64,000 bases of DNA, taken from Smittium culicis. Its lineage: Eukaryota; Kickxellomycota; Harpellomycetes; Harpellales; Legeriomycetaceae. Below the pieces are notes generated by a model. That model was not told the origin of the DNA. It saw nothing but the letters and a program-made list of their open reading frames with translations, and ran no database searches. Positions within the stretch are counted from its first letter, which is position 1; each line of letters begins with the position of its first letter. The position numbers and the translations under genes were made by a program. Location: assembly GCA_001970855.1 (NCBI GenBank), contig LSSN01000669.1, positions 17,161 through 81,160 on the forward strand, written 5' to 3'. This document shows, piece after piece, positions 9,801 through 23,500 of the stretch.

Positions 9801-12800
9801 TGATAACACTCGGAATATATACGCGAATTTGATTCAATCGAAATTTTTTATTTTTATCACGTCACATTTAAATTTTTTTTTCAGTTTTATGAATAGTTTA
9901 ACTGGTCTATATTATATTTTGGTAAAGGGATTTTTTTATAATCTATTTTTACTAGTTTACTACTCAAAAAATATACTTTCAAAAATTAATCAGCTATCTA
10001 TACAACCATTTTAGATCAGAGCTAGTTTTAAACAGAAAATAATTTAGCTTAATTTAATTTAATTTTTTATAAAAATGTCCTAATGTTGGTAATCAAAATA
10101 TTTCATGAAATCATAATTTCTGATAATATAGCCGTGATAATTTCTATTACCTTTAATTATGTCTGAAATATTTTAGATGTTTATTAGCGATCAAATAGGT
10201 CTAAATTCTAAACTTTGAGCCATAAAAAAAACGAATGATACACACACCAAATTATGAAGTTATTTCTTAATTTAAAATTTGAAAATATGAATAACTCAGA
10301 TGTTACAATAAAAATATTTTACTTCAAACTAAATTTAAAAAAAATATTTATAATTTTTTTTATCTACCAATATGAGCCTAGAGTTTAACATATCCACACT
10401 ATATAAATTTTATGTTTCCCTAAATATTATTAAAAATTATTTAGCATCTAATTATTTTTTATCGATTAAACATAAAATTTAATCAGCAGGACTTAAAATA
10501 GAAATCAAGCTTTATTTCATATTTTCTTAATTCTTCTCTTTAAATTCTTTAGTGCGTATATGTATTCAGCTGATCTAATTTTATAAAAAAATTTTTATTC
10601 TCAAAAACACTTATTGAAATATAATTTTCTTTTTACTGAAAAATCCTGCTCATTTTCATCTACCAACCCCATATGAGCAAAAAAAATTATTTAGCCTTCA
10701 AACATAATTTTTGTAGCTATTTTTCAAATTATTTTAAAATAGAATAAAATTCAATTACATATGAATTCGATAACAATAACAATATAGCTTAATTTCATCT
10801 AAATAGCATATAGATTATAATAACAACAAATCTTTATGTAAGCATACATATCATGCACAAGAAATTTTTCACAGTCAAAATCACAATTTTAACTTTTTCA
10901 TGAGATCTCAACTATTCTATTGAAATTTAGATTTGTGAAAGAAGTGAATTTTTTTTTTAACCTTACTGGTATACCATAATTAACCTAATTTTTTAAACAA
11001 AAATACGATACTAACTTTATTTCAAGCTAGAATACATAATTAAAGAGTGTATTTTTAATCTAGGATTTGGTATTAAGTTAAATAATATTTCAAATAACTT
11101 ATAATATCAAAAACCATAATATAAATAAATTATAGATTTTTATTTAATTTATTAGCATTTCAAAGAAAAATTCAGTATATAAGTAATTAGCTGCTCTTGA
11201 TTTCAAGTCAAGATTTTTTAAGCGTTTTTTCGAATAGCGAGTTAAATCAGCTTCATATGATTTTAATAAGAGGTTTTTTTTTCCTTTTTAAAAATAAAAT
11301 ATTAGAATTTTTCATTATTTATTAGATATAGCAAACTGTATACTTATAAAAAAAAATGCCTTAATTTTAGTTATTTTCTATAAATTTACTTTTTAGTTTT
11401 TTTATATTATTATTATTATTATTTTAACCATTTATGACTATTCCTAATAATAGGACTATAATTTATCTCAAATTAAAATTTTTATAACTATATTTTCAAG
11501 TTTTTTACCTATAATTCATATCATATTATACTAAATTATTAAAGGTGATTCCTATTGGGTTATATATATCCAAAATTAATTTAATTTGTTTTAACTGGAA
11601 TATACTGATTATAAGAAAAAAATCTTAATAAAGTTTGACAATTAATATAAATCGGTTTCAAACATAATTATAGTAATGATCATTTTTTAATTAAAAACTA
11701 AAAAATTCTGAAATTTAAAATTATAATATTTGTTAAAAAGATTAATCGCATAATTATCTTAAGAAATACGCTTATTTCAGGTTTAAAACTGCTATTATTA
11801 ACTATTTTATTGATAAAAAAATTTTTTACACTGTAATAATCATCAAAAATAAAGATTCTGTATCAATAATATTAATTGATTTAGAATTTAACATATTTAT
11901 TCCTTATAATTTTCAGTATTTTGTTTGGATTATTTAAAGTATCTTCAAAGTGAAATTCATATGATTAAGCGTGTCCATTCGGTTTATTTTTCTCATCTCA
12001 ATTATTTTAGAGGGCCATAGAATAAATTATAATTAACTAGATCAATTTTCCAATGAAAATAAGTACGAGATAAATATAGCGTGTTTTTTTCTCGAATTTT
12101 TATATCGTTATTTATAAGTTTATATCAGTAATTTTTTTAACTGTATTAAATTAATTAAATATTATAGAATACCATTTTGATAAAATTATATACGCTAAAA
12201 ATATAATAAAATTAGCTATAAATATTATAAAGAAAAAATTTAGAGAATACAATACTAAAAATTATTTCTAATTACACTAATAATATTTTTCTAATACTAA
12301 AAATATATAATTTTGTATCTAGATAATATGGTCATATATTATTTTGGCTAAAATTAAATATTTCTTTTAAATAAATTGTGTATGTTATTAGATCATAGCT
12401 TTTTCTATTTGGATTATATAATGAATAAATTTAAAATTTTCCCGCAAAGATTGTACAGTTTAATAATTGAAAACATGTGTGTTTTAATCACTAAATGTGA
12501 GTTAAGCGTTAAATATTAACTGAAACTCGGATTTATATTAAAGATTAATAAAATCATTATTAAAATAATAAATCGTAAAAATATGTGAGGCTTTTATCAG
12601 TTTTGTGGAAATTTTTACAGTTTTAATACTCGGTATAAAATAATTCAATTTTTATTTTGAATTTTATAAGATATTCAAATTTAGAAACTTAATTTTTAAA
12701 TATAAAGATGGTTGATAATAATTAAACCGATTTAATTTTTTCAAAGCTCAAAAGATTTATTGGAGCTAATTTTTAAAATTTAAAGTTATTTAAAATTATA

Positions 12801-15800
12801 TTGTAATGAAATAAAATTTAGTAAAATATTTTATAAATCAAAAAATATATAAACAAACTGTGACTAGCTGCCTTATTTATGGATAAAAAATTTTTTAATT
12901 TACACGGATAATACCTATTTAATGAAAATTTATCCATGAATTTTTATAATTTCTGAGTCTCTATATATTCATAAAAGAGGAATTTTTATTGTAAAAAATA
13001 ATTCAATAGTTAAACTGATGGATTTTTTATTAAATTTTTAATTATGAAGCATTTAATCTCACATCATTCGTGCTCGAATGTATCACACATCATAGCTAAT
13101 TGAAATTAGTTTTAATTTATTTTAATATGTAAAAAATTGTAATAAATAAATTACAGGAGCATGTGATATCAAAAAAATATATAAAATTATTATTGATATA
13201 GGAAGAAATTTTTATACCAGAATAAGTACAAAATTTAATCTACGAAAAAACTAAATTATTTTATTCACTATCAAAATTTCAAGATAAAAATAAAATTTGA
13301 TAAAGAGTAAAATTAAATCTAGCTACTACAATTTTAATATATTCTAATGATAGATTAATTTTATCTAGAAAATTTATAATAATTTTCACAAATATTAAGT
13401 ACACCAAGTATAAAAAAGTGATATATACTTATTGTCATTATATAAAATCCGAACTAACAATCTATTATGTAGATTATTTATTATTTATTAATGATTTATA
13501 AATTTTAATAAATATTTAATAATATTCGATGCATTTCATGAAATATAATTAAGAAGTTTTGAGCATTTATAAACATCATGTATAAAATATTACAGTTTTT
13601 CCTATATATAAATAAATGATTTGGAGTGAATTCTATTTTCAGAACCTGAAATATAGAGTAAAATTAAAATCAATTGATTAAATTCTCATTAAGTTTATGA
13701 ACTAAATTAATATCGTAACTATGAAAAAAATATTATTCAAAAGCGAAAGCTTTTATAAAAATTACAAAAAAATGTTTATAATTTCAGAAATAATGTGAAT
13801 TAATTTTAAAAAAAAAAAAACAATAAATAATTAACCTTTTTATATTATTTTTTTTTAAAATTTAAGAACAATTCTATAATCTCTTTTATTTAAATATATA
13901 AGAAAAAAATATTAAGATTTTTTCTTTTATTAGAAACAGACTGAATTTTGTGACGCTCTAGAGAGGATCAGACAGGTAAATTGAAAATCTTGTAATAATA
14001 AATAAATTATTACACCTCTCAATAAGATTATAATTTTATCTAATAGATTTTTATGGTTATAAACACGATTTTTTAAAAAAAAGCTTATAAAAAATTAAAT
14101 AATTGATTAATTATGTCTAAAATGTAGAAAATAGCGACTGGTTGCGTGTAATATTTCACTTTAGAAAAGTATAATTAAATTTTTTTTTTCAAGTACTATA
14201 TATATATAAAAATTAATATTTTTAGTATGAATTAAAAGTGTAAATATAAATTGAATAAAATTATTAAATATAAGATATATGATGTACTTTTTTACGTGGT
14301 ATTTAGTTATATAGTAGAATAGATATAAAAATTAATTTAATAATACTTGATTAAAGAAAAATTCATGTTATAATCATATAGTATAGAATTCCCTTATGAA
14401 AAGAAGCTTAAAGATATTATTAATCACAATTAAAAATTTCCAAAAAATGAAATAACATTAAAAAAAAGAAAAAAAATTGTATATTATAGCTATATAAAAT
14501 AAAAATTGGTGAATTTATTTATATCGATACAGTTTCTAATCACTGATATTTATTTAAAATATCCGCAATTTTTTATTTTCTATTGCAAATTATAATTAAA
14601 GATCATCTCTATATATTAGATAAATTCAGGTATATTTAGGTAAATTTATATATTTTTTTTCAATTTATGTTTAAATAACTTATAATTTATCTTAAAGAAT
14701 AATCCAGTATAATAAAATATGTATTTAAAAAAATTTTGATATTATTTTAATTTTCTAAATTTTAAATCCACAAAAACTATGAGAAATCACAAAAAATTAT
14801 AAAATTTTATTACTCTGATATACTTTAAGAATTAAAATTTTAGCATATAAGATTTTTTGAGAAATGATTATATATATTTAACTTGTTTAAAAAATATTTA
14901 TTTTAATAAATAAGAAATTTAGATAATTTCTTAATCTATTTTAAAATATCATTATGACAATTATAAGTAAAAGTTTATATACGAATCTTTTTAAATAATA
15001 TCTAATTTATAAATTATTATTCATTTAATAATTTTTTCGTTTGCTTAATTTATTGGTTATATATAATTCCAATTTTAAATTAAGTTATGAAAGAATAATT
15101 ATCTTAAATATAAATTATTCTAAAACTGATTATCTATCGTTTACAGTATAATTTTTATATAATTATGTTTAATATAAAATCATAGTTAAAAATAAATACT
15201 ACTAAATATATCTTTAACCTGTATTTAAATTTTCTACTAGCTATTTAAACCATTCAGTGAATATGAATTTTTTGCAAAATTTTAAATTATATGTTTTGGT
15301 GAGTTGTTTTTTATTGCCTTATATACCAATCTTCCAGTATTAATTTCAAAACTTAACTGAATTTAATTATATATTTGGAAAAAAAAATTTTCATTTTTCT
15401 ATAAAATTCTCAAAGAGCTGAATAATATTAGTAATTATATATTATTAAGAGATACTGTTCATAAAACTCTTAAAAACTAATTTTAAAGAAAATTATATTC
15501 ATTTAATTTTTTTAGCTAATAATAATTTCTAAATGAAAGAATAAATAGAAAGAAAAAACAGCCCAATTGATCCAGTAAGAATAATAGTTTTAAAATATTA
15601 CTCGCATTAATTTTAACCCTTTCCGGTCTTAAGCCCTTTTAAAAAAAGTTAATTTACAGATTAACTAACGATATATAATCTAGTTTATCATTTGCTATTA
15701 TTTTACAATTAAAATTTTTTCTTAAGGCCTCGGAATAAAATTTTTATAATAAATGCATATGATTATATCAGAAAAATCAAAAAAAGTCTACAGTCAATGA

Positions 15801-15890
15801 AAGAGTTAAACTAAGATAACGCTTTATTCATCCAGATTTCATGATATTATACAAAGATAGAACTAAAATCTAATTTAACGCATAATAAAT
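6871..15890. other. Long AT-rich region with no recognisable gene
   Basis: From 6.9 to about 8.3 kb the plus strand has more C than G, with a 9-C run at 7421-7429. Beyond that the DNA is extremely AT-rich with stops in all frames. The open frames present (6899-7156, 9745-10014) have no family resemblance and skewed, low-complexity composition. I see no RNA gene or intact mobile element. Decayed transposons are possible but cannot be recognised. Confidence 0.6.
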
Positions 15891-16657
15891 AATATAATAT
15901 AATATAATATAATATAATATAATATAATATAATATAATATAATATAATATAATATAATATAATATAATATAATATAATATAATATAATATAATATAATAT
16001 AATATAATATAATATAATATAATATAATATAATATAATATAATATAATATAATATAATATAATATAATATAATATAATATAATATAATATAATATAATAT
16101 AATATAATATAATATAATATAATATAATATAATATAATATAATATAATNNNNNNNNNNNNNNNNNNNNNNNNNNNNNNNNNNNNNNNNNNNNNNNNNNNN
16201 NNNNNNNNNNNNNNNNNNNNNNNNNNNNNNNNNNNNNNNNNNNNNNNNNNNNNNNNNNNNNNNNNNNNNNNNNNNNNNNNNNNNNNNNNNNNNNNNNNNN
16301 NNNNNNNNNNNNNNNNNNNNNNNNNNNNNNNNNNNNNNNNNNNNNNNNNNNNNNNNNNNNNNNNNNNNNNNNNNNNNNNNNNNNNNNNNNNNNNNTATAA
16401 TATAATATAATATAATATAATATAATATAATATAATATAATATAATATAATATAATATAATATAATATAATATAATATAATATAATATAATATAATATAA
16501 TATAATATAATATAATATAATATAATATAATATAATATAATATAATATAATATAATATAATATAATATAATATAATATAATATAATATAATATAATATAA
16601 TATAATATAATATAATATAATATAATATAATATAATATAATATAATATAATATAATA
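15891..16657. repeat. (TATAA)n pentanucleotide satellite array
   Basis: Near-perfect 5-bp repeats fill 15891-16148 and 16396-16657, about 50 copies on each side of an assembly gap. The repeat phase is uniform on both sides, with almost no interruptions, suggesting recent expansion. The minus-strand open frame through it is a by-product of a period-5 repeat without stops. Confidence 0.97.
16149..16395. other. Assembly gap (247 N) inside the (TATAA)n array
   Basis: A run of N bases. The true array length is unknown. Confidence 0.99.
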
Positions 16658-17537
16658 ATTGTTGATATTTAATATAAATTTTTTTGAAATAAATTGTTTT
16701 GAGCCGCTGGTATTAGTGAACCGTTTGGATTGCGACGCTTGAAGCACATTTTTAGAGTATTTGAATTACGAAATGGCTTTTGTTATCATGTTCTACCGAC
16801 TATAATATTTTATTTTTATATTCTCAAAATTTAATTGTGAAGCAATGTTTAGTAGAATGCTTTATCATAAAAAATAAATCAAGATAGTATAAAATATAAA
16901 GAATAAAATAATGATTTTGTTAAAAAAGGAGCCAAGCCTGTTTTTTTACACTATCTTTTTGATTCAAATATTTAAATTCGAATACACTTATTCGTTCCTA
17001 TTTTATGGCTATTTTTATCTTCATCACTTTCATTAGAATCCTTATAGTCTAAGGATAGGCAAATAAAAATAATTTTCGAAGTTTCTGCTTAGCTCATCTA
17101 TTTATATAATGGTTCAAATAGCCCCAAGGTCACATGTTTGACCCCTTTATCGAGAAATTTTTGAATAACATATTGATCAGTAATCCTAATTTCTCGTGAG
17201 CGATTAGATATATGCACTAATAATGTTTTATAATCCTGATATAGACCATTATTAGAATTTTTCTCAAATTAAAAATTTGAAGCACAAAAAAAGCTGCATA
17301 ATTCGATAAAGTATCCAAAATCATAGAAAGCCTCCAAAGAGGAAAAAAAGGATCAGAATCTAATAAATTGGATTCAAATCATAGGATATCCAAGTAGGCT
17401 TGGTTCATCCCTTTTTTTTAGTCTCAGAATTTTATTGGTACGATAAAAATAAAAGAAAATACGAGGTAAATTAAACTAAAAAATAGTAAAGTTGGTGCAA
17501 GGCATAAAAAAACTAATATTCTAATACTAATATATTC

Positions 17538-17778
17538 CTCTGTCAGTCTACCGGTAGCGTACCTAAAAGGAAATGTGATAAATCTGCCAACCGAGAGATC
17601 CACCCAAGCACTGCTTCAAGTAGGCTGGATGAATGAAGTTACAAGCAGTCTGGAATTAAGCTCGTTCCAAAAAAATTGAATTCGTTGAGATCATTGAGCT
17701 CCTATTCAGAGCATACATCTAACAGTATTAATAAAAAATAGGCTCCTGCCCAAAAATGGTCGAATTTAATCGAGTAAT
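17538..17778 (+). pseudogene. Unidentified decayed coding-like stretch
   Basis: A plus-strand frame reads as Ser/Lys-rich sequence (fragment VPKRKCDKSANREIHPS), interrupted by TGA near 17627 and TAG near 17742. Local GC content is above the surroundings. I do not recognise the family. It could be a transposon or gene remnant, or chance. Confidence 0.25.
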
Positions 17779-18446
17779 AAGCATGATTAAGGAAATTAGC
17801 TAAGCTAAACAAAATTTAATAACTATAAGTCAAAATAAATATTTAAAATGATCTCTTATCCTAATTATTAGTTAGCTAAATATGATGAACATATATATAG
17901 AAAGACTTCAAAAAGTGCGCTCTTTGTAAAGAATCCTTCATATGGCAAAGTTTATGAAGCCAATTAAAACCGCTTTCAATAAGACACAAGATTAAAAAGA
18001 TAGAAATCTCTCCTAAAGAATAGGTTTAGCCAATAAATATATAATATTTGTATAGAAAACCTCTGATTTAAAAAATAGCATATCGTAAAATTAGTTCAGA
18101 ATCACTCCAATTCTTATAATTTTTTTTCAGTCTTAATTAAATAAATTGAATATAAATGATACGAGAAAAAGATCTGAAAAAAATTTATTAAATTTATTAA
18201 ATTTCTGGTTTAAAAGTTAACTATAAAAGTTCAATAATGCTAAAGGTAATAATTTTTATTATTTGGTATAGTGAGTTTACTAGAAAAAGTTTTTAGATTC
18301 ATAAAAATAGATTTAAGAAGTCTAATTTTTTTATCTTATACAAATCTATCAGCTACCCTAGACTATTCATACCAAATTGGAATTTTTTAATGGATGCGAT
18401 TTATTTTAGTATTTAAAATTCCTCTAGCGTTTGATAAAAATTTAGG

Positions 18447-18597
18447 GAATTGCATCTAGACTCTAGTGATAAAAATGAACAGCAAAATGATTTTTTTAAT
18501 GAAAATATGGATAAAAAACAACCTAATTTATTGTGGTATTCTATGACAATAAAATATGATGAGAAAAATATCGATGAGAAAATTGCCCACCTTAGGT
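18447..18597 (+). pseudogene. Unidentified short coding-like relic
   Basis: About 50 codons are open on the plus strand with mixed composition (fragment DSSDKNEQQNDFFNEN), unlike the surrounding AT-rich noise, ending in TAG. There is no start codon in a sensible place and no family match that I recognise. Confidence 0.2.
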
Positions 18598-20521
18598 AGA
18601 TAGTAACTAAAAAACTTAATTTAAAGGTTAAATAGTATAACTCTGTTTTAAATTTTACATATTTTGTTATAATAAATAGTTCAATATAGTTATATCCTAT
18701 TAGCACCAAAGGTGTACATCCTGAATATATTCATCTATAAAGCTGTATATATTACAACTATTTTTATTAATAACTCAGAGAAAAGTTCAAGAGTCAAAAA
18801 ATTTGTTTTTTTGCTTTTTACTAATATTAACACGATATAGAATAAATTATATCATAATTAATTGATATAAAATAGTAAAATAAAAATTTTAAATTTTTTT
18901 TAGCGCTTATACTTTTAATCTGACCTATAAATTATTTTAGAGTAATTAAGTACTTATTGTCGCGTTGTTCATCTATAATTTTTCAGCTTTTATTTTATTT
19001 TATTTTATTTTATTTTATTTTATTCATTTCCTCTTTTATATCTTATTTTCTTTCAATTATAGACAGCAGGAACGGAATCAAAAAAAAATTGTATTTTAAA
19101 TTTATTGTTAATAATTTCAGCTTGAAAGTTTCGACTAATATATGGAAATAAGATATACATTCTAATGAATACTATTAATTAAACTAAACCTCGTGTTTTT
19201 AGTATTAAAAATATAAAACCTATACTTACTTACAAAAACAAAGAATCATAAACGTTTGATATTTTCAGAGCGTATAAATTTATATCAAAAATGCTGTTCG
19301 AAAAATAATGTAAAATAACCAAATGAAATTTTAATTAACTATTAGATCTCTAGTTCTAGTGGATTTACAAATTTATGAAATGCAAAAGCTGTTGAAGGGA
19401 GTTTTAATATTTTTTTCTATTTCTTTAACGTTTTTATAATTTTTTAAAATAGTAATAAATATTTTGTATATTTAAATGTTTTTTTTCCGAGAAAAAAAAT
19501 CCTAAACCTCTATTTTTTTTTCTTTAAATTTCATCAAGTGTTTAATACAGAAAAAATTGATTTTTTACAATTTATACAGTATATTATTAAAAATTATAAA
19601 TCCCAGAAAAAAATTATAAATAATCCACACTGGTATATAAATTTTATGTTACTTTTGTATGATAACAGAGTTAATCAATAAGAATTTAATTGTACATAAA
19701 TGCTTACAAAGATTAAATTTTAAAAATGCGAAGAGTAAAATATAAATAATTAAATACTACTATTAAAATCAAATAAGCATATCATATACACCAGTTGATT
19801 AAAATTCAGTCAAATAATAAAAATTTATTTTTGTATTTTTATATTTATATATTTAAATTTTACTTTATTTTTAATTCATTTCATATTGAATGATTATTTA
19901 GAGGAGATGAGCCTTTTCTATTATTTTTTTTTTATAATCATGAACTTATTCTCTTAATATATACACTATTAAAAAACATTTTTGAATAATTAACGCGATA
20001 GCTAATAGTATTATACAATTACTTAAGGCAAATAAATTAACTAAAAAAAACTTACAACTTGTAAGAATCTCTCACGTGTACCCATAGACTTTTTAATTTT
20101 TATACTAGAATTCGAAGCACAAAGCTTCTAACCATTAACAAATAAAAAAGAGGTAGTTGAACTTGTATATCAACATCTACACAAGAAAAATAAATTTAGC
20201 TGGGCTTCAAGTTTTCAAAATTATAAGTATCATATTGATTAAAAGTAGGAAAACATAGAGTCATAATATTTCATACGCGATATAACGAAGATGAATCCTC
20301 AATATAAGATCCTATTTAAGTATGCGATTCCAAAATCTCTAATCTCACAACTCAAAACAAGAAAATAATCTAACACAAGAGTAAAAAAAATTCATTTTTA
20401 TAATATTAATAGTAAAAAGTGGTAAGAAATAAAAAATATAGCGTATTTCGCAATGACTGAAATGGTTAACTACTGTTATGGACTAAAAAAAAATATGGAT
20501 CAAATTATTCTTTTTTGGCCG

Positions 20522-23500
20522 TTATTCTAGTGAGCTTTCAGTTTCAGATGCATAATTTTCGTCAAATGCTTTTAGAGCAAGCTTTGATAGAACGCGTCTA
20601 TAATAGTCATTCGACGATTTGCCTTGCTCGCTATCAACTCCACCTACATATTCGATATACTCAAGCAGAATCTTGGTATTGACCGTAGGTTCAGAGTCTA
20701 TGGAAGATTTATCCTCAGCGTTTGCTAGGTCTAAAACATAAATAATGCATCTTTCTGCAGCAAGCTTCAAAGGGAATACTCTAGTACGCACATAAGAAAA
20801 TGCAGATTTTGCAATAGAAAATCTATAAATATATTTATAGGTGTAGTTTTCACAAAACGAAAGCCTTGATTTGAATAAGTTTTTAAGGGTGATGAATACA
20901 GCTTGTTTGATGTCATTATCAATAAAACTAGTATTACTGGACTCAGGATCGACAAATTCAACCAATTTCAACAAAAGCTGCTCGGCCAAGGTTACTGGTT
21001 TTGACTCGTCTTTTTTAGAAGAATTATCACTTTCAGGATAAAATAATCTATTCTGAAAAGCGAGAGACGAAGCGCGAATTCCAAGTAATACAGTTTGTAA
21101 ATCATTAGAACCTAAGGCTACTGTTATTGATTTTACTAAGTTTTCGGAGCCAACTGGTGAGTCAGGTCCGAGAATGACTTCTGGTTTCCCTTGTAATAAT
21201 GAAATTATAACTCTCATTTTACCTTCAACAACATCCGAACTTTCTCCAGGTTTTGCAATTGCAGTTCTAATAACAGCTTCAATTCCGGCTGAGCTGGTAA
21301 CCATAGAAGCTAACTTCAAGAAGGTAGGTAGTGCTTCAGCCAAAGCTGACTGAATCTGTCTGTTATGGATTGATAAAGCATCGCTACTAATCAAACAAGC
21401 CTCGATAGACTTAAAGCTAGATTCAGATAGTGTTTTGATTGAGTCAGACTTTAAAGCGGAAATCAGCGCTTTAATCATACATGAGCAAGAGTCGAAATGG
21501 CTCTCATTCGCATTAGAGTTTGGCGATAGGATTGACAAGTATAAAGCTTTAATTCCGGATGCCAATTCTGCGACTAAAGGATCTAGTCTAGGTTGTAGAG
21601 GGATAAGGATGGTGAGAGCATTTTGTGATTGTGTTCTGATATACGAATCGCTGTCTGACAAGTATTTGACAAAAGTTCTCTGTAATTGTGGTAAAAATGG
21701 TTTTAGGTACTGAGGGAGTAGGCCCAGTAACTGACCCAATGCTTGAATAACGACAGATCTAACATCTGAAGGTATTCTGTCACCAACGATTCTAATAAGC
21801 GGACCAGTTATAGCCGTTATGCTTGGTTTCAAGTAATCTTGTTCAGTAAATTCAACTAAGTTTGAGATTGCAGCAACTGAAGATTTCTTAACCTCGCCAG
21901 TACCTTCTAACAAACCATGAGTGTATAACGCCAATAAGGAAGAAATACCTTTAGGTACACAAAATCCTGGGATAATTTTATTTCCAGAAGAGTTTTTAGA
22001 GGCAGAAAGAACAGCTTTACTAGCAATACCAATAAATTTAGTAATTTCAGGTTTTTGGATTGATTTGCAAACAAATGATAGCGCAGATTGTGCAGATTCA
22101 ATAACTTCTTTGTCGTTAATCGATAGTAAACTAACCAAAATTGATATCCACTCGCCAGTAAATCTTCCAACGCCATTTCCGCTAGTTAAAGTCGAGCTAG
22201 GACCGGCTGCTTGGTAAATAGAGCTAACGGCATAGCATCCTTCAATTCTTCTGCTTCTACGAGATTCTGTATCACGAGACTTTGAATCGTTCAAAACTTC
22301 AGAGCCACGGACAGCATCGAATAAAAGACCCATCACGATTTCAATGGCGTTCTCATCTTTGTATGACATGCTTACAATACTACCTATAGCTTTTCGACAG
22401 GCAGCTTGAGATTGTACGTCTCCCAATTGTTGGTGCAAGTAAATAGAGCTAAAAAGTCCGGTTAAAATGGATGATAATCTTCTGGCCAAAGCTGGAGAAG
22501 AGACTCCTGCAATTTTTATGAGCGAGTCAAGGGCATGAGCATGGAATTCTGAAATAGGCTCGACAGTTAAGGTAGGGATCAATGTTGGTAATAGCAAATT
22601 AGACCTGATAGACATCAACTCTTGCAGGCCTTTAAGGGCACTGTCGGCACTGACGTTAGAGCTATTTCTAGTTAAAGCATCAGTATTTTCGCTTGATAAG
22701 GCATTAAGAAGATATGGAAGGACATTATCTAAGACTCTAGAGCCTAAGACATTTTGCAAAGAGTCAAAAGCGTTTGCAGCGGATTCTCTAACCACCGGAT
22801 CAGAGTCACATAAACCAATTCTGACTAAAGGAGTTATAGCATTTCCGTACTCTTCTACGTGAGTAGAAGACGAGCACGCCAAGATTTCAGAAAGACCAAT
22901 GAAAACACCCTGTCTTGAACTTTCAGAAATATCATCTTTGAGAAGAGTGCTTTCGAGAATAGGAATAACTCTTTTAATGACAGTATTTCCTAATTTTCTA
23001 ACCATATCTCCTAAAGTCTGCGCTGAGGTTGAGCGTTGCTCTTCTGCGTTAGAAGACAACCCTTCTAAAACTAAACTAACTAATGGTTCCAAGCATTCTC
23101 TAACAGTACGTGGAGTGTTTGAAGTAAGAGTCTTCCAAACTATCATACTAGCTTGTCTAACCGAGTTTACGACGTCATTACGAGAAATGTACAAAGCGGC
23201 AATGATGTAATCACGTTTTTCTTCGCCAAGAGTTTCACCAAGGATTTGTCTAATACTTTCAATTGATATCTCGTTTTCATAGTCTTCCTCTTTATTTTTA
23301 TTATTCTTGAAAGTACCATCTTCATCATCTTCATCATCGCTACCAGAATCTTCTTGCTCTTCAGAGTCTTGGGCTTTTGAAGATTTGCCAGCGATACGAA
23401 GTAATAGATCACCAATAAGCTCAACTGATGCACGACGAATACGCCAGTTTTCGTCTCGTAGTCCAATCAAGAATTCGTCAACTAGTCTGTCAGAAGCAGT

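Larger units (their letters stand above)
16658..20521. other. Intergenic region with decayed coding-like fragments
   Basis: AT-rich DNA between the satellite and the 3' end of GCN1. GC content rises at 16.9-17.8 kb and two short stretches look like decayed coding sequence (listed separately). The minus-strand frame 18413-18709 is the complement of one of them. No intact gene is seen. The last ~150 bp is presumably the GCN1 3' UTR and terminator region, but I see no clear signal. Confidence 0.5.

Noticed and set aside
9745..10014. 89-codon plus-strand open frame
   Set aside because: It starts with TTG, its composition follows AT bias (Phe, Ile, Asn, Leu), and no motif is recognisable.
15875..16747. 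290-codon minus-strand open frame of repeated Leu-Tyr-Tyr-Ile-Ile
   Set aside because: It is only the translation of the (TATAA)n array, which lacks stops in that frame, and it runs through the N gap.
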